Source: Siphonodentalium dalli (taxonomy: Eukaryota; Mollusca; Scaphopoda; Gadilida; Siphonodentaliidae). Taken from it: 64,000 nt of DNA. Below, piece by piece: positions 10,749-24,540 of the stretch; the first letter of the stretch is position 1; the number at the start of each line of letters is the position of its first letter. Both the position numbers and the translations under genes were made by a program. The stretch is taken from positions 269,321,426-269,385,425 of the forward strand of contig CP136063.1 of NCBI GenBank assembly GCA_032622095.1. The letters run 5' to 3'. The notes under the pieces are model-generated. The model had not been told where the DNA came from. It saw only the letters and a program-made list of their open reading frames with translations, and searched no databases.

Positions 10749-12280
10749 ATCATATTGATGTTGTATGTTTTACTAAATTAATAATTATTCCAGCAATGTT
10801 TACTCTTGTACATGTACATTATAGGCTTTGTGAAGAACTTGGAAGCAGTTTCACAGTACTCTCAGTTTCCACTGGGAATGGTATTGATACGGATAACTGT
10901 AGTTCATCCTACATGTAGTACATCATTTTAAGTTACATGTACATGTACCATACTTTTTTGCTACATTTTAGGTACATGTGTACCGGTACATGTTGTATGT
11001 CATTTTAGTTACATGTACATACTAGTATACAATACTTTTTAGCTACATTTTATCTACCATACTCTTGTTTTCTAAATACATGTGGAAGGGCATGAGGGAA
11101 TATGTGTACCGTATATTAAGTACCGGTACATGTACACGGTAGAAACTTCCAAAATACATACCGGTACATGTAAATTAATTATACATATAGTGTAGGGCGG
11201 ATTAGAAATTCAGAGTGGACACAGCTTTCTCACAAAAAAGGCAATAATTATTCAAATGCCCAGAAGTGCAATGTTCAACGTAATAACAACAATTCCATAT
11301 CTTGTAAGAATACTACAGGTAAGACGTTTGTCTCGTGACCGCCACTTTGAGAACCGATATTCTGGTATTTTATTTGCAGTGGCAGCCATTGTGGACTTCC
11401 AGTATCGAGCCATCAATTTCAGAAAAACATTCAGATCTGAATAAACAGTGTGCAGGGGGGGGGGGGGGGTCGGAACAAATTTCCAGGCACGTACACGTAT
11501 GATGGAGTGGGTTTGTGTATCTCGGGTCCAAAAAGCAGTTTTTTCATATGCCAAACTTGTTTTCCATTCCTGCTCTTGGTCTTGTTTTGATGTGTTTTGA
11601 ACAGAAACAGGCCATATATAGTTACATGTACATGTAATAGTAATGCTATACTATATATAGAGGTTATCATAAGTTGGATCAGTTGCACAATGGCCTACAA
11701 TAACCCAAATTCAACTTGATGGAACAAGGAACTGCGTTATTGGAAATATAACATTTAATCAGGATTCCATCCACTGATAAAACAAAATAAAAATAACTTA
11801 GCAATAAAATGAAAGCACACTTGATGTGACATGGAAATAAAGATATAATAAATAATGGAATAAAATAGACTTTTGAGAACGTAAAACATAAAATCTTAAC
11901 AAATAAATTGAAGGTCAGCCGGGCCAGCTTGAACAATTTCAAATTGTTTTCAAAGTTAATGTGGATCAGCTGGTAATGTTAATCACAGTGATGAAGATTT
12001 TATAGTCACTGATATCGTGAGCAAAAAAGAAGTGAGAATGGGCTATCCATCCATATTATTCCCAATTATTACGAAGACTATTACTTCAGGCAGTGGCTAC
12101 CAGCCTGCCATTACACCCTATAACATGTTTCCTCAGTTCTGGTTTCTTTGATGCCCCAAGAAGAGTCAGGCGGGTATATCATGGTTATGTTTGGTATTTA
12201 GCATTATTCTTCAAACTGGGATGAACTGGGATGAACAGTTGTATTTCCACATGTTTTGATAAACAATTTGGTTCCAGCAA
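10749..12280. other. Intergenic AT-rich stretch
   Basis: No gene is seen. TACATGTAC/ACCGGTAC words are dense at 10800-11180. A G-run repeat at about 11450-11510 ('ggtcggaac ... ccaggcacgta') reappears inverted at 12650-12720 and in diverged form near 20.2 kb. Confidence 0.5.
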
Positions 12281-12282
12281 TA

Positions 12283-12386
12283 CAGTAATGCCCTAATTAA
12301 AAGACTCCATAACCACAGCAGAATAATGGGTAATTTTTCAGGATTTAGTTGGAAATATATATGGCTTGTTGTCATTCATCGGAAAG
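12283..12386 (+). mobile_element. Truncated CAGTAATGC MITE
   Basis: The segment begins CAGTAATGCCCTAATTAA directly after TA. It continues with 'gcagaataatgggtaa' and 'aggatttagt' into the centre of the family, seen complete at 14070-14246. The centre is inverted relative to that copy and the right terminal repeat is missing, so this is a partial copy. Confidence 0.65.
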
Positions 12387-12814
12387 ATCTCCCCGAGTGA
12401 TTATGTTGACACATTTCTTGATTAATGACACTTGCATGTATATGATAAATTCAAATAGTATCGTTATCTCATTATGCACTGTTCTATTAAAATATCGCGC
12501 AATGAATTATGATAATGCAGGATAATCAGGGATATCAGTTATTTGCTTGCTCAATTGATAATTTTCTCAAATTTAGGGCGGTGGGTGTCCAAAATTGCCT
12601 GGAAAAAAGGCCGGAAACGGAAGAAATTGGTGGGTGGGTCCCCCGAGGCCGGAAAAAATTTAAATGATCATACGTGCCTGGAATTTTTTTCCGACACCCC
12701 CCCCCCCTGTACAGGGTGGATTTGTTTTATTAATTTAATAAATGTTCATGAATATGGCTCACAGAGTATAAAAACTGACTTGATACTAATTTATGTTATG
12801 TTAAGTATACGATC

Positions 12815-12910
12815 CTGTGAAATGGGAGAGGGGCAGATTGAAATTGTTAAAACTTGTGCCCGATCCCTCTTGTAATATTATATTACAATAAAATATGTTT
12901 AAACAAAAAT
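12815..12910 (+). repeat. LINE 3' tail remnant
   Basis: The segment has 'gggagagggg', 'acttgtgccc' and the tail AATAAAATATGTTTAAAC. This matches the 3' UTR end of the LINE at 54.4-54.9 kb and the relic at 24.5-24.8 kb. It is a short 5'-truncated insertion of the same or a related LINE. The G/C-run repeat at about 12560-12720 lies just upstream. Confidence 0.55.
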
Positions 12911-14067
12911 CCTGTGAAATTTTTAGAATTACATGTAATTAACAAAGAGTTATATTTCTTTGCTCAACTCAAACGTTTGGGTGACTACCACTACCGGTAC
13001 ATTATACTCAAAGTAACTGACTTAAAAAATGGAGTGATACCCCGGAAATGACCCTGGTATTACGTACATGTAGTATACGGTATCCACAGCGATATCGAAA
13101 CTGTCACTGTGGTGGAAGTACGGTACATGTACTCTTTGGTTATGATACCAAGGTCTATTAGCGGGTTGTCGCACCAAAATTTAAAGAAAAAAAATAATAC
13201 AATAATAGGTACGTGCATGTGGATCTTGTTAAATATACGGTAAGCATTCAATCAGGTGATGGGTACATGTATTGCTGTTAAAAGAGTCACAACCGCCATA
13301 AACAGAAATAGTTTTAAATTATAAACAAATTCTGTTCTTATATTAATCATAAATATCCTGTAAATTGCAGCAGGTTAATGTCATGTTAATACCGGTACAT
13401 GTATATTGTACTCTGTGTTATATAAACAAATGCCATGTTATGTAAATAAACAGTACGTAAAGAGTATGCGTCTATGCGATAAGCAAAATATTCAGCACTG
13501 ATGAGACCCCCCACTTTATATTGAACTTTTGTCAGAATGCCCCCAAGTTGCTATCCACAATTTTCACCTCTCAAGATTTCAGCATTGAATAAGTCACCAT
13601 CAATCACTCTCCTATTACAATCTCCACAGTGTTTTGCTTATCGCTCACTACATGTATTTACTTGCTGTATACCGGTACAAACAAATGATCTGCTCACAAA
13701 AAGTGTGTTTTGCAGATTATAACTCATTCATATGAACATCATCATATACCGGTACTATTCAGGGGCAGATCCAGATAATTTCAAAAGGTAGGGGCGCCAA
13801 CAATATAGATAAATATGATGTGTAGCATCATCCAAGCCGTGAAGCAGCGAGTGTGGGAGAGAACGAGAGAGAGATCCACCCTCTGGTATGTGAGGGTGTG
13901 GGGGATTCCCCGGGAATATTTTAGATACAGTCATGTACATGCACATGTACTACATTCGAAACATACATGTACATGTACTAGTATACTAGTATATAAGTTT
14001 GATATGTTCCAATCTTGATATGCACGCATACCGGTAAAATACAATCTCAGCTTATGTAGATTACATG
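12911..14067. other. Intergenic stretch with a dispersed repeat
   Basis: No gene is seen. About 13255-13510 ('tgtattgctgttaaaag...gtcacaac...ccataaacag') recurs diverged at 23030-23190. At 13925-13995 there is a dense block of TACATGTAC/ACTAGTATAC palindromes. Confidence 0.4.
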
Positions 14068-14069
14068 TA

Positions 14070-14246
14070 CAGTAATGCTCTAATTAATCGACTTCTTAAC
14101 CAGAGCAGAATTATGGGTAACTTTTAAGGATTTAGTCCCCTGAGAGCTTTCCGATGAATGGCAACAAGCCATATTTCCGACTAAATCCTTAAAAGTTACC
14201 CATAATTCTGCTCTGGTTAAGAAGTCGATTAATTAGTGCATTACTG
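14070..14246. mobile_element. Complete 177-bp MITE with TA target duplication
   Basis: Two arms of about 65 bp are near-perfect inverted repeats beginning CAGTAATGC, flanked by TA at 14068-14069 and 14247-14248. TA flanks and a CAGT start fit a Tc1/mariner-derived MITE. The loop at about 14138-14175 holds 'ctttccgatgaatggcaac'. Family members are at 12283-12386 and in the 33.3-33.7 kb tandem array. From 14249 to 15424 nothing else is recognised. Confidence 0.85.
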
Positions 14247-15424
14247 TATATGGAGCTAGCGACAATTAAAGTTACTCGGATCAATGGATATACATGTACA
14301 TGTATCAATATTACTGCACTAGGATTACCATGTGCGACCTGTTATCTGCGACACTGCCAACATAATTCCTATAAATTTCCTTCTTTCAGTTTGTTCCCCC
14401 CCCCCGAGGAATAAAGCGCTTTTCACCAACTTTCGATCCCTTGCATCTTCTATAGATAACATAAGTTAACACTTGTAACTTGTGTCTGTATTCTGGGACC
14501 AACTACTGTGAATATGTAATGTACAATGTAGGTGTTTGATCTTTTGTGGAGTGAACAGTTTAACAGATAACTACCATTGGTATCAGACTACAACAATCAT
14601 ATAGCTGAACGGTGTACCCATGTCCACTTGTGTCAAATCTTTATTAAATAATGTAGATACAGGGTTTCCGCTAGGGGGTAGGGGGATGTGGCCGGTTTGT
14701 AGATAGGGGAAAACAGAACACCTGCCTCGAAAATTTAGAAAAGTGCAACACCAGAAATGCATTGTCCAGCACGCCCAGAATAAATAGGTTGTGCCGACTT
14801 AATGGCGATATAATCTGATTTCGAAAGTGGAATTTTGAACCGCTCCTGTTAACCGGTGGTAATACTTTGAAATTAATGAGATTGGTAGCACCGGAGATGT
14901 AATTTTCGCCATTTTTCGGCGTTACAACAGGGTTGTTATTGTCGTAATCAGTAATGTTGTCTGGTTTCTGGCACGATGATGGGGTCTTATTATTGTCGTA
15001 ATTGAAACAGATGCGACGGGAGTTAATATTACGACATTCGGGAGTCATCTGGACAATTATACCTACAGTCGGCATACCGGCCAGTCCTATGATTATTTTT
15101 GGTCTGGGAGGGGAATGCGTCAGGGGAAAACTTGTCTCGGGGAAAACTTGGCTAGGGGAATGGAGACCGTCAAAAGGACCCCCTGCCGGTATAGCGGAAT
15201 CCCTGGCAGATAAGTGACTATCATTATATGGGGATTGTGATACGTTGATTGAACTGCCTTCAAGTGTCTTATTGTCACTTCTCGCCGTGACACAGCTAGA
15301 TAGAAATTCAATTCAACATATCACAAACCCTCTGAGACTGAGAATAACTTGGCGATGTCACGATGTTTTCTAAAATAAAGACACAAGTCCCAACGTATGT
15401 TTAAGGAGATTAGCATTGCCATAT

Positions 15425-18400
15425 TAGTCTGGTCGATAAAAGGTTTGACCTAGAAAAAATTTGGACTAAGTTGGTTTGTATATCATTTTGAAGAGGAATA
15501 TATCCTCCATAACATATCCAAAATGCGCTAAAATCCGCTTTGAGCATTTTTTGTAATTCAAGATGGCGTCCAAGATGGCTGCCATTTTCATATAAGTCAG
15601 CTTGATGCAATTATAGTGAGAACATCTTGTCATATATATACACATGTATACATTTTTGTGAAGCTAAGACATAACGCCACCTTTATGTGCCAAAATTGGA
15701 ATTCTCCGTCCAAGATGGCCGCTAAAATGGCGACCGGAAGTGGATGTTTTACGTTTTTTTAATAATATCTTTAAGATAAGTGTCCGTGGTTTGGAACTGG
15801 TTGAGAATTTTGGCTTTATTTTGTATATAGCATGTTAACTGACAATTGGAGCAATGAAATATGCTGTTCGTGGGGTTCACACCCTTCCGATCACTCAAAA
15901 AATCGATTTTACAAAACGCGGTATAACATTTCACAAAAGATCCCCAAGATTCTAATCATATTTCATCAAGAAGTGGGAAGAACTGTGCAATGTAACTGAT
16001 CCATTCTATATCTTATTGATATTCGAATTTAAAGGTACCAAAATTGTCACTTTGGCTCAAAATGGCTGCCAATATGGCCACCAAAATATGGAAAATGGTA
16101 ATTATTATCCCAGCGTGCCACGCAACCGCTTACACGTTAGGGTGATGTACACAGTTGACTAGTATGTCTTATATAGCTTGAGTACTAACATTTCTGATGC
16201 ACCTTTGGTATTTTGTTACTATTTTAACCACTGAAATTACCAGAATTATTCGAAATTTTCTGTCACAATCCTGATATCAAAATCGGCAAAAAATCGCTGT
16301 TCAGGTTTGAGCCATATTTTGAAAGTAAAATGGAACTATGTTTGGTATCAAAGATGTTTATTGTTTTGATATGTGTTACATGTGTCACACTGAGTTGTTT
16401 TAGACAAAATTACTCAAGATGGCTTCCAAAATGGCAACCAAGTTTGGTAAACATTATTATATACATAAACATATGTGTATATACGTGGTGTATATGTATA
16501 CATACTCAATTGTGACTCACGTGCTACTTAATCAACTAAATGTTCTATTCTGATTGTCCCGGTACCCTACGAGTCATGACAAATTCATTTTGATGAATGC
16601 AATATGGATTTTGCCTAAAGCTTCCTTGTTTTTGAACGGAAATGGGCAGAACGTTGAAACTGAACTGAGATGGATCATATTAAGTGGCTATTCTGGTCCA
16701 TTAGCATCAACATTGATCAACTTAATACAGTGTGTATGTCTGTTGATTGTCTGGTCATAGGCGATGTGAGTGGGTATACATGGAACTATTGTATCCATGA
16801 ATGGTGTGAATAGTTATACAATGTGTGACTATATGGTCATTGATGGGATGTCCATAGTGAGATGTATATGTATATAAGGAGTAGCTGTATGCTGATGTGT
16901 GAGGTGAACATGTTTACAGTGAGTGGCTGTCTGGTCATTGAAGTGGTGTATGGTCATAACGAGAGCAGCTACACTGTCCTGTACGTATACATGGAGTGAT
17001 TGTGTGGTCAGTGGTGGGCTGTACATTGGGTGGATGTATTGTCATGGGCGGGTGTATATGTATATACATGTTGGATGTATGGTAATGGATTGGTGTATGT
17101 ATAAATAGGGTGTGGTTGTGTGGTTATGGGCAATGTGTATATGTATACATGGAATGACTGCACGGTCATTGTTGAAGTGTATATGCATACCTGGAGTACA
17201 CTTTGATGGCCATTGGCGGCTAGTGTATATAGAGAGCAACCTCATGGTGATGGATGGGATGTATATGTTAATATGTACTATTGTATTGTCTTTGGTGGTG
17301 TGTACAATCATACAGTAACTAGCTGAATGCTCGTGGAAATGGTGTATATGTATACAGCGAGTTGCTGAATTGTCACGATTGAGCTGTATATGCAAGTCTG
17401 AAGTGTACGAATGGCCGTGTGTGCGGGGTATTGGTATATCTAGAAGGGTTGTATGGCCATTGGTGAGGTATATATACATACCTGGAGTGACGCTGTGTCA
17501 TGGGTGAGGTGTATATGTATATCACGAGTGACTACATGGCCATGGCACGGCCAATATGTACATATGTATATGGGGATTGACAGTATGACAAAATTAATGG
17601 TGGGGTGAATTGATATACAAGGAGTGACTATGATCACGAATGTGGTTTATGCGTATACAGAGAGAAGCTGAAATGTCATGGGTCAGGTGTATATGCAAGT
17701 CTGGAGTGTATGAATGGCCGTATGCGCGGTACGAGACATTGATATATCTAGAAGGGCTGTAAGGCCACTTTTGTGAGGTTATATGTATATACCTAGAGTG
17801 ACTCTGTGGTTTTGGGTTGGGTGTATATGTATATCTTGAGTGGCTATATGGCCATGGGTGTCGCAAATATGTATATATACAGGGAGTGAGACTGTATGAC
17901 CAGTGGTGAGGCAAATATATATACAAGAAGTAATATATAACAATGGATGTAGCGAACAGGTATGGAGTGACTGTATGGTCATCGGTGAGGTGTATATGTA
18001 TATATTTAGTGGCTGTATAGCTATGCATGTGGCCAATACAAATACATGGAATGACTGTATGGCCTATGGTTAGGCGAATAAGGTATACAAGAGGTTACGT
18101 TGTGTTCATGTATGTAGTGAATATGTATACATGTCATGTGATGTGTGGGAGTATACCTGGTGTGTCTGCAATGTTATTCACGGCTATATGACCATGTGCT
18201 GCTGTATGGGTAAACCCAATTGTGGTTGTATGGTAATACAGCGAGTGGCACATGGCCAGTTACGTGGTATTCATGTATGTATATATGGAGTGACTGCATG
18301 CTCATGTGTGATTTGTACTGGTGCACATTTGTGTGACTATCACTTTCCGCAATAACTCAAGGATATGTTAATCGATAGAGGTAATATCAGAGATTGATAT

Positions 18401-19782
18401 TACAGACATAAAATTTATGCAAGTAAATTCCACATTAATTGCGTTTTATATGCAATGTGAAGAAAACGGTTTTCCTGACAATAGTTTATAAGTTAATCAA
18501 TTTTGATGCTAATGGGCCAGAGTAGCCACATAATATGATACCTGTCAGTTCAGGTTCAACGTTCCGTCCGTTTCATTAAAAAACATGGACATAATCCCAA
18601 AAGAGGTGTTCGGCAAAATTCATACTGCATCCCTTAAAATTAATTTGTCGTGCCCCATAAGGTTTTGGGACAACCATAATATAAGATTAAGTTGTCCATT
18701 GATTAAGTAGCATGTTTAATAACCAAGTGAGTCACAATTTGCTACCATTTCGAAACAGCCGAGAATAATATTCGGAATATAAACTTTTTACTAAATTTGG
18801 TTGCCATTTTGCATGTAATCTTGAGTAATATTGTCTAAAACACCACATTATGTCATATTTAAGGCATATTAAAATAAAAAGAACTTTGATACTAAAGATA
18901 GTGATTTTTTGCCGAGTTTGATGCTGTTTGTGATAGAAAATTCCCATAATTCTGGTGATTTCAGAATGGTAAATAGTAAAAATTAATCACGGTGCATAAT
19001 AAATGTTGGTATTCAATGTATATAATACGGAATAGTCATGTGTGTACATCACCATAACTTGTAACCGGTTGCATGGCACGTTGGGATAATAATTAACATT
19101 TTTCCATATTTTGGCGGCCATTTTGACAGCCATTTTGAGTCAAAGTGACAATTTTGGTACCATTGAGTTCGAATATCAATAAGATATAGAATGGATCACT
19201 TACATTGCACAGTTCTTCCCACTTCTTGGTGAAATGTGACCAGAATCCCAAAGGGGATCTTTTGTAAAATGTTATACCGCGTTTTGTAAAATCGAATTTT
19301 TGAGTGATCGGAAGGGTGTGGACCCACACGAACAGCACATTTCATTGCTCCAATGGTCAGTTAACATGCTATATACAAAATAAAGTCACAATTCTCAACC
19401 AGTTCAAGACCTCAGAAACTTATCTTAAAAGTTTTAGTAAAAACGTATGAATTCCACTTCCGGTCACCATTTTGGCGGCCATCTTAGACGGGAAGTTTCA
19501 ATTTTGGCACATAAAGATGGCGTTATGTCATAGCTTCACAAAAATGTATACAAGTGTATACATATAACAAGATGTTCTCACTATAATTGCATCGAGCTGA
19601 CTTATAGGAAAATGGCAGCCATCTTGGACGCCATCTTGAATTACAAAAATTGCTCAAAGCGGATTTTAGCGGATTTTGGATATGTTATAGAGGAGAACTT
19701 CCTCTTCAAAATGATATACAAACCAACTTAGTCCAAATTTTTTCTAGGTTGACCCTAAAATTTTAGTTTATCGACCAGACTA
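15425..19782. mobile_element. Fold-back element FB2 with 1.3-kb inverted arms and a minisatellite core
   Basis: The left arm (15425-16730) and right arm (18478-19782) are inverted copies of 1306 and 1305 bp with moderate divergence. The outer ends read TAGTCTGGTCGATAAA and its complement, consistent with TA target use. The arms contain several 'aagatggc' words. The core between them is a diverged minisatellite. There is no sequence similarity to FB1 although the plan is the same. No transposase frame is present; short frames in the arms are broken and differ between arms. Confidence 0.8.
16735..18345 (+). repeat. Diverged ~42-60-bp minisatellite in the FB2 core
   Basis: Repeated blocks follow GGAGTGACTGTATGGTCAT, then a 'gggtgaggtg' element, then GTATATGTATACAT, with many substitutions and indels. 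Spacing is typically 42-60 bp, giving roughly 30 copies in one orientation only. It ends abruptly near 18345. The 18346-18477 segment is unique and belongs to neither arm. Confidence 0.75.
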
Positions 19783-19861
19783 TATACACTGTAGTATCTA
19801 TTAAATTATTTTTGTCATAAGACTCCGAACGACACAATGGCAGTCAATGCCAATCACTAGC

Positions 19862-19926
19862 TGATTCGATTCGAGATTCGATTCGATATCAGGAAGGAGA
19901 TTCAATATCGAGATTCGATTCGATGC
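19862..19926 (+). repeat. GATTCGATTC short tandem repeat
   Basis: Interrupted copies of 'gattcgattcgagattcgat' are present. Immediately downstream, about 19955-20015 ('catcatcac...aaacgtctgtatc...agagaaatagaaaac') recurs at 21081-21150, marking another dispersed repeat. Confidence 0.6.
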
Positions 19927-20494
19927 AAAATCCCCGATTCGCAGATCCCTATATACATCATCACAATTTGAAACGTCTGTATCTCAAAGGTGCCCATAGA
20001 GAAATAGAAAACAGCTGAGATCATAAAAGATTGAACATGTAGTTTATTCCAGTCAACTTTCCATAATAAACGATAGACTGATAATTACCGGTATACATGT
20101 ATTCATGTACGTTAGCAATATTAAGCACATGAACTTTGGGCCCTCTGAGTTGGAAAAATTGTACAGTCAGCACGTATGCTAAATTTTTCCTTTCAACCCT
20201 TGTTGGGACCCACATACATGTCCAAAATTGTGTCCGTTTTCGGTAGTTTTTTCCCCCGACCATTTTTTGACACCCACCCCCATTTTAACACTGAAACAGA
20301 GATTTGTGGCGGGGAGGGGGTGTGATTTGGGGGGTGTGGGCTGGAAGTTCACTGTAAGGTCTAAAAAATAAATACATTTGTTTCCGCTAACGAGCTGAAA
20401 AAGATTAGGGTAGGTAGGTAGGCTTGACTTTTTTTTTGTTAACTTTTTTTTCCTTCAGTTTCTTTAAAAATAACTGTATAATACTTGTCAATGT

Positions 20495-20606
20495 CTCTAT
20501 TCCGAAGGTTCGCTATTCCGAAGGTTCACTATTCCGAAGGTTCACTACTCAGAAGGTTCGCTATTCCGAATGTTCTCTATACCGAAGGTTCGCTATTCCG
20601 AAGATT
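20495..20606 (+). repeat. Seven tandem copies of a 16-bp unit
   Basis: The unit is CGCTATTCCGAAGGTT with one to three changes per copy and exactly 7 x 16 = 112 bp. The open frame across it is a consequence of the repeat. Confidence 0.9.
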
Positions 20607-23600
20607 TTTTTTTAAAGGTTAATTCTATATTCAAGTATTGAGAGGGTTCTTTATCACGAAGACTCTTTTTTATGAAGGAAATAACTTAAAACATTGAAAC
20701 AATAATTGTTATTTTTTATTTTTTTGCGGATTTCCTTGAGATTTAATGTCATTACGTATGAGTATGACGTTATTTTCCAATACCTATTCACGTCAGGCAG
20801 CCCACACAATTGCTCTTTCCATGCGATTTAATGTCATCGCGTATGGCGTTATATCTCAATAATCTTACAGGCAACAATACGCCAGCTAAAGGCAGGATTA
20901 AAACAGCGGGACTATAACTCTTAATGAATACTGCGAAGCAGAATGTCGTTGAATAGACGGGTATTAGTTGAACATAACTGCAATTGTGAATTTGTATTGA
21001 ATTGTAAGGCCCACTTTATTTTCGAGTCATCGGATATTTTTTATAGTGCCTTGATATCATAAAATATGATTAAAACACTATATATAGTTCATCACCATTC
21101 CAAACGTCTGTATCAGAAGATGCCCCTAGAGAAATAGAAAACATCTTAAGACTCCCCCGTTATATGTCATGGCTCTCAGAATGCAACATAATTCAACCTA
21201 ATGTATTTTCAATTGAAGGGGAATAACATTATCTTTAAAATATAGAGTTACCCCCCTCCATTGAAAATAATACACTTTACTTTTCGCAACAAAACCAGAT
21301 GAACCTTAAGCACAAAAACAAGTCGTTAACCCTGCGTTAACTCAACAAAAACAACATGTTCACAGTTTATTACACCGGATTAGCTGATAATACAGTGTTA
21401 GAGAGCTTCATATTTCAAATGGTATATATAGTGGCATATATTTTATATACTAGTATGTGATCTGGGGGTTCGAACATTAAGTGGGCCTTGAATGTTGATG
21501 TTTTTTTCAAATACAGATTGCCAGTTCGGAAAAACTATATCTCTTACCACCTAGTATGGGAATACATGTACCGTACCTATAACATGTGACTGATATACTC
21601 AGACATATGACTGTAAAGTAAGCATTTAAAAATATAATTGTGTGGTATTCTAGGTGTAAATGGCCATAACAGCAAAAAGCTCAATATACAATATGCCAAT
21701 ATTTCCAGATAAACAAAGGTGAATAACTCTAGAATGAAAAAGCCAAACAAAACAATGATGGAAAAGCCGAACAAAACAATGGAACCCTCAATTGAATGTC
21801 CTCATAGTATTAAACATCCATACCAAACTTCATTGTTATACCTCATATTAAAAGGCTAAGCCTAATTTCCCATAGCTTTGTGTGACCCACATTATGTGAG
21901 TAGAGGGGGGATGCCCACAAGCAGAAGAGTCCACAAACAGTTAAATAGAGGTACCATGTCTTACCCACCGGACGGGGATCCAAGCACAGAGTATCTGAAT
22001 GTTTACTGTTGCAATATCTGTAAACATACTAGTACCAGTAGTCCAGTACACACAAGTCAACCTGACATACAATGTATATGTAGGTGAGTGAGAATCTATA
22101 GCCATGTACGATAGGGAGTACTACTACATGTACATACTGAGAATGTATGATTATGATTATGTTGTGTGCCAGTGTGAATATATTTATATACATGTACCCG
22201 TAATGGTGTGAAATCCCATCCCCCACCCAGCTCAACCAAGAAAAATATTTCAAAGTAATATATCTAGATTCCAAACTCTTCATGTCTATTGTACTTGGTA
22301 TACCTTACGGTATACCGGTACATGTAACTTATATACTTATCTGCTAAAAGATCTGCCAGTTATTCTTTCTTCAGAGACAACAGTGCACTGGATTCGTATA
22401 TACTGGTAATAATATCTGAAATACCAAAGAGAAGGTGCTGTTGTGTACGCATGCTACTGGTACATGTACTGATATCTGGTTCAATATAATGCCATATGGT
22501 TTAATGTATGGTTGAATGTTACACTTCTTGAACAAGAACCTTTAAGCCACATGCATGGAACATTGACTACTTGAACTTCATAAACAGATAAACTCTTGCT
22601 ATTAAGCCAAAAGACTGTTTTTCTCTCTTTTTTTGCGCATAGCATGTGCATGGATAAATATGCTATTTCATTAAATAATAAATTGGTTCCAAAATATGTT
22701 ATCTATATCATTTTATAATTTATCTAAATATTCGAATACCGAAATCCGTCGAATACCGAACACTAATGTAATGTATAAACCGGTATACATGAACATGTAT
22801 GTTAAACCTTAAGGTACATGTACATGTACATTATTGTAATCAGATGATACATGTATACAGGTACATGTACATAAATCTGTTGTCGGGACATGTATGATAC
22901 TGCTATCAGTATATGAAAGAGAAGTCATTTGTCACATGGACATAGAGAAAGATGGAGAAGATGTCTAACTGGTCCCTGCATTAAGGATACATGCACTATT
23001 ATCGTTGGCATTGTGCACATGTACCGTACTGTACATGTACCTGTATTGCTGTTAAAAGGGTCATAACTGTTAAAATCACCATAAACAGAAAAAATATTAT
23101 GTTTAGACATACAATACATGTGCAGTACATGTGTACATGTATGTAAAGTGTAAGCGATAAAGTACACTCAACACAGGAGAAGGCAGGGAAACCCAACTGA
23201 ATGAACTATGGTTAAAACTTCAACCAAGCTGTTTACAACTTACCAATGTGCTATGACATCTCCCCCCATGTACCAGTACATGTACATGTTAAGTTACCAT
23301 ACCTTACCGGTATATCTTCCCATTTTCACCAATGACAGTTTTTCGTAGTCACATGGTCAAGTACAATGAGAGCAATTGGCCATTCAATATTGAGGTAAAC
23401 AAAATTCAGGTGCATGAGAGGGGAGGGGTGGATAGACCCAGATAGACCGGGTAATTTTCAACAACAAAATTCTGAATTATAATGCCTCTGGCAAAGAAAA
23501 AACATCCTTCATTGTCACCAATGATATTTTTTTCTGAATCACATAGTAATATTGAAAGATAAAATGATACCACTGGTAACTGGCCACCTTACAGTAAGAA

Positions 23601-23693
23601 CAGCCAGTCAATGACTGTGCGGTCGCTCACCAGACTGCAAAGACTGATAATACTGGGACTCTGGAAACCATAACTGTCTCCATAGTTTATTTA
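20607..23693. other. Intergenic AT-rich stretch
   Basis: No convincing gene is seen. It contains the second copy of the 21081-21150 dispersed repeat, TACATGTAC-rich blocks at 22290-22330 and 22790-22880, and the 23030-23190 repeat shared with 13255-13510. A two-unit repeat ('caccaatga...ttttt...cacat') lies near 23330 and 23520. Confidence 0.45.
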
Positions 23694-23793
23694 ACTGTTA
23701 GCCGGTGGAGCCGCGGTGTAGTTGCATTTCGGCCGCGGTGGTAATGCTAACTGCACCGCAGTTAAGTGGACACTTGTTTTGTCCAGCAGGGTA
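23694..23793 (+). mobile_element. Right-end fragment of the CCGCGG-rich MITE family
   Basis: It matches the right quarter of the elements at 28884-29266 and 29374-29705, from 'tagccggtggagccgcggtg' through 'gttaagtggacacttgtttt' to the terminal CCAGCAGGGTA. The left part is missing. Confidence 0.75.
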
Positions 23794-24540
23794 CTTTTTT
23801 TCTCCCCAAATGTTTGTAACCAGAGATGAAAATTGGTGTCGCCTTATTAACTAAAATAAGCTGGTGTGAAAGGTTGAAATATAATTTGTGTAAAGAGACT
23901 GTTCATTTGATTGCAATAGAGTTAATTCTATGAGTACATGTACCACAGTGAACAAGCCAGAGTCGTAATTTCGCTAAAATCCGGATTGAGAATCCGAAGC
24001 CGATTACGGGGGAGGGGCTAATTCCCGATTCTAGGTCAGATTTTGAAATCCACGTGGTCTCCGAAACTATGTTTAATGTTCTCCCAGCGTCAAAACATGG
24101 CGCAAGTATTTGACACAAGTATCATTTGTATCTTATATTTATAAAGTTCATGTTTGTTGTGAAAGTCATGCTTTTCTTCTATGTGTATATACACGGCACA
24201 TAATTTGCTGCCCATGCTGCCAATCCGACTTAATCGCATCTTCTTTTTTTCAAGTTAAAGTGTGTTTATTGATGATGGCAAGCATATCTAAACGTGACAG
24301 CTCTAGGCCTCCTGAATCAAATTCCGAAGAGGTTGGGAAGAACACACGAAACTTGTCAGTTGAACAGGGACGTGACGACAGGGGTTGATTGTGTGTCTCG
24401 ACCCCCACCCCGAACTTTGGTACAATTTGCTAAGCTGTGCAGTCATTCATACGTGAGAAAATCAGGATTATTTTTGACTAACTGTTTCAAATAATGATAC
24501 GTACAAGCCAACAAACGCAACAAACAAACCCGATTTTAAA
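23794..24540. other. Stretch with one arm of an inverted repeat
   Basis: About 23955-24075 ('aatttcgctaaaatccggat ... gaatccgaag') is partly complementary to 25660-25850 ('gattttagcgaaat'), so the two bracket the LINE relic at 24.5 kb. A hydrophilic frame starting MMASISKRDSSRPPE near 24273 has no recognised homology and no splice donor at its end. It is not called as a gene. Confidence 0.35.

Noticed and set aside
21430-21490. Possible tRNA-derived B box (GGTTCGAAC)
   Set aside because: No matching A box or cloverleaf, and no SINE body or repeat copies were visible.
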